From: F23-B02 sp045599385
GTDB lineage: Bacteria; Bacillota; Clostridia; Oscillospirales; Oscillospiraceae
DNA: 54,088 nucleotides
Direction of reading: 5' to 3'
Assembly (NCBI GenBank): GCA_045599385.1
Contig: JAZRVW010000044.1
Span: forward strand, 1-54,088
Shown here: positions 16,883-26,232 of the stretch, one piece after another
How positions within the stretch are numbered: the first letter of the stretch is position 1
Layout: each line of letters starts with the position of its first letter
Position numbers and translations under genes: made by a program
The notes under the pieces: model-generated
Seen by the model: the letters and a program-made list of their open reading frames with translations, nothing else
The model's database searches: none
Told to the model about the DNA's origin: nothing

Positions 16883-17602
16883 TCATTTAGCTTGATTGTC
16901 AAAATAATCTTGCAATTCAGCTTTGGTTAAATATCTCCATTCACCCGGTTTGAGATTGCCGAGAACAAAATTTGCTTCCGAAACGCGCTTAAGCCTCGTA
17001 AGCTTAAGTCCTGCTATCTCGCACATTTTTCTTATCTGGCGGTTTCTGCCCTCGTGAATTGTAATTTCAAGAACTGTCCTGCCTGAATCTTTTCTGAAAA
17101 TACTTACTTCCGCAGGCTTAATTCTGTATCCGTCAATGACAAGCGGAGATTTGAGAATATCAATTGCGGTTTCGGGGCAATCACCCGAAATATATGCGTG
17201 GTAGGTCTTGCGTTCAAGCCCCGAGGGGTGCATCAGACTGTTAGCGAAATCACCGTCATCGGTCATTATCAGCAGTCCCTCAGAATACATATCAAGTCTG
17301 CCAACGGGATACACTCTTTTGCCTACGCCGGCTACAAGCTCAGTAACGCATTTTCTGCCTTTTTCGTCCTTCATTGTTGTAACGTAACCGCGGGGTTTGT
17401 TCAGAATTATGTACGTTTTCTCAGGCTCAGCGGAAATGCGCACGCCGTCAACGGCAATCACGTCCACTTCAGCGTCTGCGCTGTCGCCCAGTAATGCAAC
17501 ATTGCCGTTTACGGTCACGCGTCCTGCTTTTATCAGCTCCTCCCCTGCTCTGCGCGAGGCATAGCCCGAGGAGGATATTATTTTCTGTATTCTTTCTTTC
17601 AT
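16883..17602 (-). CDS. rluB: RluB-type rRNA pseudouridine synthase
   Basis: The 239-residue enzyme converts a uridine to pseudouridine in ribosomal RNA. An N-terminal S4 RNA-binding domain (residues 1-50, SSGYASRRAGEELIKAGRV) is followed by the catalytic domain with D104 in VGRLDMYSEGLLIMTDDG and the basic HEGRNRQIRKMCE motif. Its start overlaps the upstream carboxypeptidase stop by one base (TAATG). Being near scpA/scpB is normal for rluB in Firmicutes. Confidence 0.95.
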   Translation of the reverse strand: MKERIQKIISSSGYASRRAGEELIKAGRVTVNGNVALLGDSADAEVDVIAVDGVRISAEPEKTYIILNKPRGYVTTMKDEKGRKCVTELVAGVGKRVYPVGRLDMYSEGLLIMTDDGDFANSLMHPSGLERKTYHAYISGDCPETAIDILKSPLVIDGYRIKPAEVSIFRKDSGRTVLEITIHEGRNRQIRKMCEIAGLKLTRLKRVSEANFVLGNLKPGEWRYLTKAELQDYFDNQAK

Positions 17603-18714
17603 TACTTACCTGCAATATAATACGGCTTTGAGCCGAAAATTCTTTCGATAATAGAAGCTTTATTGCTCATATCTGTTGTGTTGTCAACAGTATAAACCAG
17701 ATTTTCCTCTGCCGCAAGTTCACCGTTTAAATAAACCCTGATTATTCCGACTTTTTCTCCCTCAAATCCACCCGCAAAAAGAAATCTGGGCACTTCAGTT
17801 TCAATTGTAACCTCACTAGTACCGTCTGTCAGAAAAGCAAGGTCATTTTCAACCGTTATGCTTGCATATTTGTTTATGCCCGAAACTGAGGGAATATGGA
17901 ATGAAAACGAATCCTTTCTGAAAGCTGAAAGCTTATATTCTGAATACGCCCAGTCATATAGCTTCATGTGGTCGTTCCAATCGTCAGGGGCATTGAGGGT
18001 GACACAAATAAGTCTCATACCGTTGCGCTCACAGCAGCTGACAAGTGTTCTGCCCGCCGCAATAGTATAGCCCGTTTTAATTCCTATACAGCCCTCGCAA
18101 TTCCAAAGCAGCTTGTTGTGATTAACAAAGGTAATATCGCCTATTTCAGCCGTTTTTTTGGATACTATCCCCCTGAAAACTTCATTTTCCATGCAATATG
18201 AAGCAAGTACGGCCATGTCTTTTGCGCTTGAATACTGCCTTTCGCCGTCAAGTCCGTGCGGGTTTTCAAAAGATGTGTCTGCCATTCCCAGCTGCTGCGC
18301 TTTTTTGTTCATAAGCACAGCAAAAGCTTCTTCGCTTCCCGATACATAGTTGGCAAGAGCTGTGGCTGCATCATTACCGGATGTAATCATCATGCCGGTC
18401 AAAAGCTCGAGAACCGTGTACTCTTTTCCCGCTTCAAGATACATTGACGAGCCTTCAATATTGCACCATTCCGTATCAATTCTGACCTTTTCGTCAAGCT
18501 CACAGTTTTCAATGACAACAATTGAAGTCATAATTTTCGTTGTGCTGGCAATGAGCATGTGCTTTTCGGGGTTCTTCTCATATAAAATCTCACCCGTATC
18601 TGCACACATCAGCACGGCACACTGTGCCGAAATCTCCTTCGGCTCAGCATAGGCCGGAAAAGAAAATAGTATTGTTAACACAATAATTACACAAATAAAA
18701 GTGCGTTTTTTCAA
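17602..18714 (-). CDS. D-alanyl-D-alanine carboxypeptidase (DacF/PBP5 type)
   Basis: A 370-residue secreted penicillin-binding protein that trims the terminal D-Ala of peptidoglycan stem peptides. A signal peptide (FICVIIVLTILFSFPAYA) ends near residue 23. The three active-site motifs are intact: S57-T-T-K60, S112-G-N114 and K213-T-G215. The C-terminal PBP5 domain follows. The start is TTG after AAAGGTGG. With ytfJ upstream and scpAB nearby, a role in cortex or vegetative wall maturation is plausible; which one cannot be told. Confidence 0.93.
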   Translation of the reverse strand: MKKRTFICVIIVLTILFSFPAYAEPKEISAQCAVLMCADTGEILYEKNPEKHMLIASTTKIMTSIVVIENCELDEKVRIDTEWCNIEGSSMYLEAGKEYTVLELLTGMMITSGNDAATALANYVSGSEEAFAVLMNKKAQQLGMADTSFENPHGLDGERQYSSAKDMAVLASYCMENEVFRGIVSKKTAEIGDITFVNHNKLLWNCEGCIGIKTGYTIAAGRTLVSCCERNGMRLICVTLNAPDDWNDHMKLYDWAYSEYKLSAFRKDSFSFHIPSVSGINKYASITVENDLAFLTDGTSEVTIETEVPRFLFAGGFEGEKVGIIRVYLNGELAAEENLVYTVDNTTDMSNKASIIERIFGSKPYYIAGK

Positions 18715-18774
18715 AAATAAGCACCACCTTTCAAGGCAGTGCTTATTATAGTCAATTATGCGATTATTTAATCA

Positions 18775-19137
18775 TCACTTCTTGTCGATGAACTGGTCAA
18801 CTTTATCAAGAACCTGCGGCACAAGGTCAAGCGCACGGTCAATGCTTGTCTTTGCGGGAGGCATGACATTCACCATTCTCACGCCGCCGTCTTTAATTAC
18901 AAGGAAGCCTACGGGCTCAATTTTTACACCTGCGGCGCTGCCTGCGCTGAAGCTGTCCCTGCCGCTGTTTTTGGCATCTCCGCCGCCTCCGCCGAAGCCG
19001 AAGCTGACTTTGGAGATAGGGATAAGAGTAATGCCGTCAGGGGTTACAATAGGTTCTCCGACAACATTATTGACCTTAACAAGCTCTTCAATGTTGCTCA
19101 TGGTTGTGTTCATCAATTCGCCAAGCTTATTGTCCAC
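18775..19137 (-). CDS. ytfJ: Sporulation protein YtfJ (GerW family)
   Basis: A 120-residue protein with the GerW/YtfJ pattern: LGELMNTTMSNIEELVKV, VVGEPIVTPDGITLIPISKV, then a glycine-rich stretch SFGFGGGGGDAK and GAAAGVKIEPVGFLV-like C-terminus. GerW is needed for spore germination in Bacillus. The start is GTG, six bases after GGAAGG, inside the end of ytfI (11-base overlap). Confidence 0.94.
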   Translation of the reverse strand: MDNKLGELMNTTMSNIEELVKVNNVVGEPIVTPDGITLIPISKVSFGFGGGGGDAKNSGRDSFSAGSAAGVKIEPVGFLVIKDGGVRMVNVMPPAKTSIDRALDLVPQVLDKVDQFIDKK

Positions 19138-19747
19138 GGTTTGCCTTCCTTTCGCGTTTTAATCTAATTCGTTTCTTCACATAAATTACTGCATAAGAGA
19201 ATACCGCGCTCAGAGCAACATAGATTATCTGAGCTATTCTTGATGAAAGCGTCAGTCCGAATTCCAATCGGCTTTCGTCAGAATCGTAGTCAGTTAAAAC
19301 ATCAATTTCGCGTTTTTTGACTTTAAATGTTCTTTCAACCAACGGCACAAGGGTATGAATTGCGGCATTAACGGCATTATAGCGAATCGCCGTGCTGCAG
19401 GGGTCATCGGTTGCAGAAACAAAAATCAGCTTCAGTCTGTCAAATCTGATGCTATTTCTGAATCTTCCCAGTATCTTAATGCCTTTTTTTGCTATTTCAA
19501 TCCATTCACCAATGCTGAAGCTGAGTTTGGATTTTTTCTTTTTTGATTTCTTTCCCTTGGATTTTTTGTTCTTATTCTTTGTTTCGAGCTCGACCTGAGC
19601 ATCTTCTCTCTTTGCAAGGATTCTGAAATTTGCAAAGAGTACCCTGGCTGAAAGCCTGAAACCGTTTTCATCGTAGTCTGCCGCAACACTTACGGGAATA
19701 AGCAGAATAAGTACAAGCGCAACAATTATTATAGCCGCAACAAGCAT
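19127..19747 (-). CDS. DUF2953 membrane protein (YtfI-like)
   Basis: A 206-residue protein with an N-terminal membrane helix (LVAAIIIVALVLILLIPVSV), a very lysine-rich linker with KSKGKKSKKKKSKLSF, the DUF2953 region (FRNSIRFDRLKLIFVSATDD) and a possible second helix near the C-terminus. The family is almost always next to ytfJ, as here, and is assumed to work with it in sporulation, but no function is known. Confidence 0.88.
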   Translation of the reverse strand: MLVAAIIIVALVLILLIPVSVAADYDENGFRLSARVLFANFRILAKREDAQVELETKNKNKKSKGKKSKKKKSKLSFSIGEWIEIAKKGIKILGRFRNSIRFDRLKLIFVSATDDPCSTAIRYNAVNAAIHTLVPLVERTFKVKKREIDVLTDYDSDESRLEFGLTLSSRIAQIIYVALSAVFSYAVIYVKKRIRLKRERKANRGQ

Positions 19748-19761
19748 AAAAACACTCCCGC

Positions 19762-20364
19762 TTATTTGATTTCCTCAATCTGCATCTGGTCTTCCCCGAC
19801 TGTAGTCATCTTTTCAATGGCGTCCTCAAGCTTTTTTACGCCATCGCTGCTTGATATATCGGGAAGCTCAGGAAGCTCTTCAAGACTGCTGACGCCCATT
19901 GTACGCAGAAAAACGTCTGTTGTGCGCAGAAGAGAAGGTCTGCCGGGAACATCAAGCTTTCCGCAGCGTTCAATTAGTCCTCGATCAAGCAGAACACCCA
20001 CTGTGTAGGAGCTGTCAACGCCCCTCACCTGATCAATATATGCTCGAGTAACAGGCTGGAAATATGCAACAACCGCAAGGGTTTCCAAAGCGGGTTGTGA
20101 CAGCATGGGAGGCTTACGCTGTTCAAGCGTTTTACTGATTACAGACGCATATTCAGGTGCTGAGCAAAGCTGCAGACTCCTATCGAGCTTCAAAAGTCTG
20201 ATGCCGCGCTGATTAAAGCTGTATTCATCGGAAAGCTGCTTGGCGGCAGCATATACCTCATCTTCGTCAACCTCAAGGACAAGGGATAATCTTGCCGCGG
20301 GAACGGGTTCTCCCGATGCAAAGAGTATTGCTTCTATTGCAGATTTAAGATTCTGAATTTCCAT
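19762..20364 (-). CDS. scpB: Segregation and condensation protein B
   Basis: A 200-residue protein made of two winged-helix domains that joins ScpA and Smc in the condensin-like complex. It starts MEIQNLKSAIEAILFASGEPVP and contains LETLAVVAYFQPVTRAYIDQVRG and LLDRGLIERCGKLDVPGRP, all typical. An upstream in-frame start exists at 20418 but would overlap scpA by 47 bases and lacks a ribosome binding site; the chosen ATG follows GTAGGT. Confidence 0.94.
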   Translation of the reverse strand: MEIQNLKSAIEAILFASGEPVPAARLSLVLEVDEDEVYAAAKQLSDEYSFNQRGIRLLKLDRSLQLCSAPEYASVISKTLEQRKPPMLSQPALETLAVVAYFQPVTRAYIDQVRGVDSSYTVGVLLDRGLIERCGKLDVPGRPSLLRTTDVFLRTMGVSSLEELPELPDISSSDGVKKLEDAIEKMTTVGEDQMQIEEIK

Positions 20365-20371
20365 ATCGTAC

Positions 20372-21154
20372 CTACTCAACAATTCTTTCGAGTATTTCAT
20401 CAATATTGCCGCCGACAAATTTCAGCGTATAATCTCCTTCTTCACCTTCGAGGACAATGCTGCCCATGCTGCAAAGCTCAAGAATAGAGATAAAGGTTGC
20501 AACAATCTCGGAGCGGCTTTCGCACTGAGCATAAAGCGTTTCAAGCTTCGCATCACCTGCCTGAAGCAGCGAAACAAGCTCACGGCTCTTGGTTCTGACC
20601 TCATAAACAATGCGGGACGGAGCTATTCTGTGGGCAAATTCAGGCTCGACGGGCTTGCCGCCACGCGTAACAACGTCATGCAAAGCCTTGAAGAGATCTG
20701 AGGCCTCATGCCTGTACTCGTACTCTCTTGCGGTCTTCGGCAAGGGCTCAGGCAGCTTTGCAAAATACAGCAGACCCGTTTCAGAAGCCTTTTTCAGCTC
20801 GGGAGTAACCTTCTGTACCGCTGTGTAAATATCTTTGGCTTTAAGCTGTTCCAGAGAACTCATAAGTTCTTCCAGCTCGCTTACCTCTTCATCGCCTGCG
20901 AGAAGCGTTCTCGTCTTGATATACAGCAGGTGCGATGCCATTTGAACAAACTCACTCGCAATTTCAAGATCCATGCGCTCCATCTCCGCAAGATATTCAA
21001 GGTACTGATCGAGAATATCTGCAATTTTTATGTCGCGAATCTCTATTTTATTTTTTGACAGAAGCATAAGTATAAGGCTAAGCGGGCCCTGAAAATCCTG
21101 GAGCTCGTTGCGTTCCTTTACAATACCTTCAAGGTGAAAAGTTAAATCTTCCAT
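20372..21154 (-). CDS. scpA: Segregation and condensation protein A (kleisin)
   Basis: The 260-residue kleisin subunit of Smc-ScpAB. It opens LTFHLEGIVKERNELQDFQGPLSLILMLL-like sequence (PLSLILMLLSKNKIEIRDI), has the YLEYLAEMERMDLEIASEF and ASHLLYIKTRTLL helices, and ends in a winged-helix domain (FISILELCSMGSIVLEG). The canonical opening FEGPLDLLLHLI is somewhat altered to FQGPLSLILMLL. It lies 1 base after the site-2 protease gene and 7 bases before scpB. Confidence 0.94.
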   Translation of the reverse strand: MEDLTFHLEGIVKERNELQDFQGPLSLILMLLSKNKIEIRDIKIADILDQYLEYLAEMERMDLEIASEFVQMASHLLYIKTRTLLAGDEEVSELEELMSSLEQLKAKDIYTAVQKVTPELKKASETGLLYFAKLPEPLPKTAREYEYRHEASDLFKALHDVVTRGGKPVEPEFAHRIAPSRIVYEVRTKSRELVSLLQAGDAKLETLYAQCESRSEIVATFISILELCSMGSIVLEGEEGDYTLKFVGGNIDEILERIVE

Positions 21155-21155
21155 A

Positions 21156-21854
21156 TTACATAAACACTTCCATAAGCCTGAATCCCCAATCGGTCATGAA
21201 CCAGAGCTTATCAACAAGAAACTGCGTCGCGGAAGAAAGCGGATTGCCTAAAGCTCCCGTTGCAACAAGAAGCAAAAGCGCAATCATTCCGTAGCGCTCA
21301 TAGCGCATAAGCTTCATATATGCCGAATCACTCATAAGCGAAAACAGCACCTTCGATCCGTCAAGCGGCGGAATGGGAACTATGTTGAAAACCGCAAGCG
21401 CAACGCTAAGATATGCAGTGGTATAAACCATTTTAATGACTGCATAGCCTAATTCGGAATTATTCTTAAAGCACGGAACCCATATTAATCCCAGTACGAA
21501 AAGCGCAACGCAACCGATAATGATGTTTGATACGGGGCCGGCCAACGCAGTTATCGCCATATCGCGCTTAGGGTTTTTGAAATTGCGCATATCAACGGGT
21601 ACGGGCTTTGCCCAGCCGAATTTGAACGCAACCATCATTACAAGACCGAACAAATCAATGTGCTTAATCGGATTAAGCGTTAGCCTTCCCATGTTTTTTG
21701 CCGTGTTGTCCCCCAACTTATAGGCAACAAATCCGTGACTCAGCTCATGCAGAGTAATACATATTAGCGCTGGAATAACGGCAAAAAGCATATCCGTAAG
21801 CACACTCCAGTCAAGGCTGTGCATTACATCGGAGAAAGAAGCAGTAGTATTCAT
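21156..21854 (-). CDS. Site-2 protease family membrane metallopeptidase (M50)
   Basis: A 232-residue multi-spanning protein of the YwhC type. The zinc motif HELSH (36-40, in ITLHELSHGFVAYKLGD) lies in a membrane helix, and the third ligand is the Asp in FNIVPIPPLDGSKVL. GRLTLNPIKHID is also typical of this subgroup. It probably cleaves a membrane substrate within the bilayer, substrate unknown. It is placed between engB and scpA with 1-base gaps on both sides, a common Clostridia order. Confidence 0.92.
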   Translation of the reverse strand: MNTTASFSDVMHSLDWSVLTDMLFAVIPALICITLHELSHGFVAYKLGDNTAKNMGRLTLNPIKHIDLFGLVMMVAFKFGWAKPVPVDMRNFKNPKRDMAITALAGPVSNIIIGCVALFVLGLIWVPCFKNNSELGYAVIKMVYTTAYLSVALAVFNIVPIPPLDGSKVLFSLMSDSAYMKLMRYERYGMIALLLLVATGALGNPLSSATQFLVDKLWFMTDWGFRLMEVFM

Positions 21855-21855
21855 A

Positions 21856-22449
21856 TCACTTTATAAACTTAAGTATCTCTGCCATTAAAAGCTCTCTTCC
21901 CGTTCCTTTTTCCGCGGAAAACGGGATAAGCTGAACTTCCTCGGGCAATTCAAGAGTATCGCGAATAAGCTTCATATTAGGTTCAATTTCGCTTTTTTTC
22001 AGCTTATCGCACTTGTTGGCAACAACAACCAGCGGGCATTCAGTGCTCATAAACCACTGTGCCATGGTGATGTCATCTGCCGTAGGCTTATGTCGGGAAT
22101 CAACAATCATAACGCCGAGAGTGATAACGCCCTCTGTGGCGAAAAACTTTTCCATAAGCTTTCCCCAACGGTCACGCTCGGACTGAGAAACCTTTGCGTA
22201 GCCGTAGCCGGGAAGGTCAACAAAATATGCTTTGCCGTCAATAAGAAAGTAATTTACATGAATGGTCTTTCCGGGAGACTGACCGACTCTTGCAAAGTTT
22301 TTTCTGTTGAGAAGTCTGTTAATTACCGAGGATTTGCCTACATTTGACTTACCCGAAAATACAATTCCGGGTAAGTCGGTTTTTATAAAGCCTTTAGGGT
22401 CAGCGGCTGATTTAATGAACTCAGCCTTGTTTACATTCAATGATGCCAT
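21856..22449 (-). CDS. engB: Ribosome biogenesis GTPase YsxC/EngB
   Basis: A 197-residue Ras-like GTPase for 50S subunit assembly. G1 is GKSNVGKS (33-40), G3 is DLPGYGYAKVS, G4 is NKCDK and G5 is PFSAEKG. Length is normal. It follows lon by 8 bases, the same order as lonA-ysxC in Bacillus. Confidence 0.96.
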   Translation of the reverse strand: MASLNVNKAEFIKSAADPKGFIKTDLPGIVFSGKSNVGKSSVINRLLNRKNFARVGQSPGKTIHVNYFLIDGKAYFVDLPGYGYAKVSQSERDRWGKLMEKFFATEGVITLGVMIVDSRHKPTADDITMAQWFMSTECPLVVVANKCDKLKKSEIEPNMKLIRDTLELPEEVQLIPFSAEKGTGRELLMAEILKFIK

Positions 22450-22457
22450 AAAACACC

Positions 22458-24863
22458 TTATTGTCTGATTTCCCTGCTGCCCATCTTTGCGGGCACAGGA
22501 ATTACAACCTCGTTTTTGTTTTCAGCTTCAAGGCTGACAAGCGCGTTTTCAACCACCTTGTCCATGTGGTCAACAACGATGAAATTCAGCGCCGCATAAA
22601 CTCTCGGGTCAATTTCCGCAAGGTCTGCTTCGTTGTCAGCAGGGACAATAACGGTCTTTACCCCGTTGCGCATTGCAGCCATAGTCTTTTCCTTGAGTCC
22701 GCCGATTGCAAGCACTCTTCCGCGGAGGCTGATTTCGCCGGTCATTGCTATATCATGGCGTACCGGTCTTCCGGTGAGCGCGGAAATAATAGCCAGACAG
22801 ATGGTAATGCCTGCGGAAGGACCGTCCTTAGGAACGGCAGCTTCGGGAAAATGAATGTGGATATCCTTGTTTTTATAAAATTCCCTGTCAATTCCGAGAA
22901 TTTCAGCACGGCTGCGTATATAGGTTACAGCTGCGTGGCAGGACTCCTTCATAACGTCGCCGAGATTACCCGTAAGCTCAAGCTTGCCGGTGCCCTCAAC
23001 AACAGCGACCTCAACATCAAGCACTTCGCCGCCTGCCGAAGTCCATGCGAGACCGCGGACAAGACCGATTTCATCGCTTATTCTTGCCTGCTCGGGCTTG
23101 AATTTAGGCGCTCCGAGATAGTCATTAAGCATACCTGCGCGGAGGTTTACGCTCTTCTTTTCGCCTTTGCCGATAATAACCGCACACTTGCGGCAAACAG
23201 CAGCAAGAAGCCTTTCAAGCGTTCTGACGCCTGCCTCACGGGAATAAAGGCTGATAATCTCACGGATTGCATCGTCGCTTATCTTAAGCTGGCGTCCGTT
23301 AAGACCGTGCTTTTTGCGCTGCTTAGGCAGAAGATGATGCTTTGCAATCTGAAGCTTCTCCTCATCAGTATAGCTTGAAAGCTCAATTACTTCCATTCGG
23401 TCAAGAAGCGCCTTGGGAATTGTCTCAGTTGTATTAGCCGTTGTGATAAAGAAAACGTCGGACAAATCATAGGGCAGCTCAAGGAAATTATCCCTGAAGG
23501 TGCTGTTCTGCTCCGGGTCAAGTGCCTCAAGCAGTGCAGCAGAGGGATCGCCGCGATAATCGGAGCCCAGCTTATCAATCTCATCAAGCACCATAAGCGG
23601 ATTGCTGCTTTTTGCAATGCGCAGTCCGTTTATAATGCGTCCGGGCATTGCGCCCACATAAGTCTTTCTGTGACCGCGGATTTCCGCCTCGTCATGCACA
23701 CCGCCAAGGGAAATGCGCACAAGATTGCGGTTTGTTGCCCTTGCAATACTCATTGCTATGCTTGTCTTGCCGGTTCCCGGAGGGCCGACAAAGCAGAGCA
23801 GACTGCTCTTCATTTCGGGGGAAAGCTTTCTGACCGCAAGATATTCAATGACGCGCTCTTTAACTTTTTCAAGGCCGAAGTGGTCCTCGTCAAGCATCTT
23901 TCTTGCGGCATCAATATCAAGAGTTTCCTCGGTTTTAACGCCCCAGGGAAGCTCAAGGCAGGTTTCAATATAGTTTCTGATAACCGTTGCCTCAACAGAA
24001 CCGAAGGGTTGCTTTGCAAGGTGCGAAACCTCTTTCAGAAGCTTTTCTTCAACGGGCTTGTCAAGGTTCATCTCGCGGATTTTTGCCCTGAACTCACCTA
24101 TCTCATCGCCGATATCGTCCTCACCCAGCTCCTGCTGAATGATTTTCATTTCCTCTCGCAGATAGTATTCGCGCTGGTTTTTGTTCATCTGCTCGTTGGT
24201 AGCCTCGGCAAGCTCCTGCTCAATTGACATTACGTCAAGCTCATGACTCAGCATCTCAACAAGCTTTTCAAGACGTCTTACAGGGTGAAGCTCCTCAAGG
24301 AGCTTCTGTTTTTCGGTATAAAGGAAATGAACGTTCTGCGCAATGTAATTTGACACATAAGCAGGGTCCTTGCTCATTACCACATTGAGAATCATTTCCG
24401 GCGCCATCGTACCTGAAAGACGCACATATTCGTCAAAATATCCGACGACAGTTCTCATAAGGGCCTCAAGCTTTGCGTCATCAGTTCCTCTGTCAGATTT
24501 ATCGGGAATACGTACGATATCTCCGAAGAAATTCGGTGTTTCGTAATGAATTTCAGTAATGGCACCTCTGTAGATGCCCTCAACCATGACCTTGCAGAGC
24601 TTGCCGCCGGGCTGACGCACCATCTGTCTTACGCGGCAGACCATGCCGATGCCGTAAAGGTCGTAGATTGTGGGAACATCAGTGGCAATGTCCTTTTGGG
24701 TAACAAGGAATATTTCCTGGTTACCGTTCATTGCCTGGTTGAGTGCAGACAGAGATGCCGGACGCTCAACATCAAAGTTAAGCAGCATTCCCGGAAAAAT
24801 ATTAAGTCCGCGCAGAGCCAGAATAGGCAGCGCACGTGTATTTTCTCTGTTAATTAAACCCAT
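22458..24863 (-). CDS. lon: ATP-dependent protease La (LonA)
   Basis: The 801-residue protease has an N-terminal substrate domain (LPILALRGLNIFPGM), an AAA module with Walker A GPPGTGKT (near 357) and GGVHDEAEIRGHRKTY, and a C-terminal protease domain with the catalytic Ser in DGPSAG (near 683) and Lys in GGLKEK (near 725). It degrades misfolded and regulatory proteins. The ATG at 24861-24863 follows GGGAG; ten more in-frame codons upstream lack a binding site and are excluded. A terminator for clpX lies just upstream. Confidence 0.97.
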   Translation of the reverse strand: MGLINRENTRALPILALRGLNIFPGMLLNFDVERPASLSALNQAMNGNQEIFLVTQKDIATDVPTIYDLYGIGMVCRVRQMVRQPGGKLCKVMVEGIYRGAITEIHYETPNFFGDIVRIPDKSDRGTDDAKLEALMRTVVGYFDEYVRLSGTMAPEMILNVVMSKDPAYVSNYIAQNVHFLYTEKQKLLEELHPVRRLEKLVEMLSHELDVMSIEQELAEATNEQMNKNQREYYLREEMKIIQQELGEDDIGDEIGEFRAKIREMNLDKPVEEKLLKEVSHLAKQPFGSVEATVIRNYIETCLELPWGVKTEETLDIDAARKMLDEDHFGLEKVKERVIEYLAVRKLSPEMKSSLLCFVGPPGTGKTSIAMSIARATNRNLVRISLGGVHDEAEIRGHRKTYVGAMPGRIINGLRIAKSSNPLMVLDEIDKLGSDYRGDPSAALLEALDPEQNSTFRDNFLELPYDLSDVFFITTANTTETIPKALLDRMEVIELSSYTDEEKLQIAKHHLLPKQRKKHGLNGRQLKISDDAIREIISLYSREAGVRTLERLLAAVCRKCAVIIGKGEKKSVNLRAGMLNDYLGAPKFKPEQARISDEIGLVRGLAWTSAGGEVLDVEVAVVEGTGKLELTGNLGDVMKESCHAAVTYIRSRAEILGIDREFYKNKDIHIHFPEAAVPKDGPSAGITICLAIISALTGRPVRHDIAMTGEISLRGRVLAIGGLKEKTMAAMRNGVKTVIVPADNEADLAEIDPRVYAALNFIVVDHMDKVVENALVSLEAENKNEVVIPVPAKMGSREIRQ

Positions 24864-24882
24864 GTTTTTCACTCCCTTGGGA

Positions 24883-24918
24883 TAAAAGCGCAAGACGAGA
24901 CAAATGCCCCGTCTTGCG
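24883..24918 (-). terminator. Terminator of clpX
   Basis: Perfect 9-bp stem CGCAAGACG / CGTCTTGCG with a 12-base loop, followed by CTTTTAT on the minus strand, 11 bases after the clpX stop. Confidence 0.82.
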
Positions 24919-24928
24919 TAAAAAGATA

Positions 24929-26173
24929 TCAGTTCTTTCGGATAACGTCGGGGCTGGTGTTGTTCTTCACACAGTCGGCGGTGATAATTACTTTCTCGAT
25001 GGTTACGTCAGACGGTACACTGTACATAATTTCCGTCATCACATTTTCCATCACGCTGCGCAGTCCACGTGCGCCGATTTTCATTTCTATTGCCTTATCG
25101 GCAATAGCATCAAGAGCTTCAGGCTCAAACTCAAGGTCAACACAGTCGATGCCCATAAGTGCCTGATACTGCTTTGTCATTGCATTCTTAGGCTCGGTGA
25201 GGATACGAACAAGGTCCTCACGGCCTAGGGAACGCAGAGGCGCAATTACGGGAAGTCTGCCGATAAGCTCGGGAATAATGCCAAATTTCAGCAGATCGTG
25301 CTGCTGCACCTGAGCAAGCAGCTCACCAACATCGCGCTCGCTTGCGCTCTGAATGTCTGCACCGAAGCCGATAGTGGTCTTCTTGGTGCGCTTTTCAACT
25401 ATCTTATCAAGACCGTCAAAAGCTCCGCCGCAGATGAACAGAATATTCGTGGTGTCAATCTTAATGAACTCCTGATGGGGATGCTTGCGCCCGCCCTGAG
25501 GAGGAACATTTGCAACCGTGCCTTCGAGCAGCTTAAGCAGCGCCTGCTGAACACCTTCACCGGAAACATCGCGGGTAATGGAGGTGTTTTCGCTCTTACG
25601 GGCAATCTTATCTATCTCGTCAATGTAGATAATGCCCTTTTCCGCACGCTCTACATTAAAATCTGCAGCCTGAATGAGTCTGAGAAGAATATTCTCAACG
25701 TCCTCGCCCACATAGCCCGCCTCAGTAAGCGTAGTTGCGTCAGCAATAGCGAAGGGCACGTCAAGCATCTTTGCAAGGGACTGGGCAAACAAGGTTTTGC
25801 CGCTGCCCGTGGGGCCAATAAGCAGAATGTTGCTCTTCTGAAGCTCAACATTGTTATCGCCTGCGTAAAGAATGCGTTTATAGTGATTATAAACCGCAAC
25901 GGCAAGAACGGTTTTTGCCTTATCCTGCCCAACAATATACTGGTCAAGCCTGGCCTTTATCTGAGCAGGTCTGGGCAGGTTTTCAAAGGTAAGGCGGTTG
26001 CCGTCGCTGTCCTTAATCGGACTTACACCGTCCTCATCAATTATGTTCATGCAAAGCTTGACACATTCATCGCAGATATAAGCGCCGTTGCCGGCAATGA
26101 GTCTGCCTATCTGATTCTGCGTTTTCCCGCAGAATGAGCACTTTATGCTTCTTTTATCATCGGTTTTTGCCAT
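24929..26173 (-). CDS. clpX: ClpX ATPase of the ClpXP protease
   Basis: The 414-residue unfoldase recognises substrates and feeds them to ClpP. The N-terminal zinc domain has C12, C15, C34 and C37; Walker A is GPTGSGKT (120-127); IIYIDEIDKIARK is Walker B; and GGAFDGLDKIVEKR plus the pore region are typical. A ClpP-docking IGF-type loop is visible as TIGFGAD. It follows clpP by 59 bases with a hairpin between. Confidence 0.97.
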   Translation of the reverse strand: MAKTDDKRSIKCSFCGKTQNQIGRLIAGNGAYICDECVKLCMNIIDEDGVSPIKDSDGNRLTFENLPRPAQIKARLDQYIVGQDKAKTVLAVAVYNHYKRILYAGDNNVELQKSNILLIGPTGSGKTLFAQSLAKMLDVPFAIADATTLTEAGYVGEDVENILLRLIQAADFNVERAEKGIIYIDEIDKIARKSENTSITRDVSGEGVQQALLKLLEGTVANVPPQGGRKHPHQEFIKIDTTNILFICGGAFDGLDKIVEKRTKKTTIGFGADIQSASERDVGELLAQVQQHDLLKFGIIPELIGRLPVIAPLRSLGREDLVRILTEPKNAMTKQYQALMGIDCVDLEFEPEALDAIADKAIEMKIGARGLRSVMENVMTEIMYSVPSDVTIEKVIITADCVKNNTSPDVIRKN

Positions 26174-26201
26174 GTATATACCTCAACACAAATTAGATAA
26201 A

Positions 26202-26228
26202 GATGAGGGAACGCTATGTTCCCCCATC
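26202..26228 (-). terminator. Hairpin between clpP and clpX
   Basis: Arms GATGAGGGAAC and GTTCCCCCATC pair with one mismatch around a 5-base loop; TTTATCT follows on the minus strand. It may partly terminate clpP transcription or set the ClpX:ClpP ratio. Confidence 0.6.
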
Positions 26229-26232
26229 AATC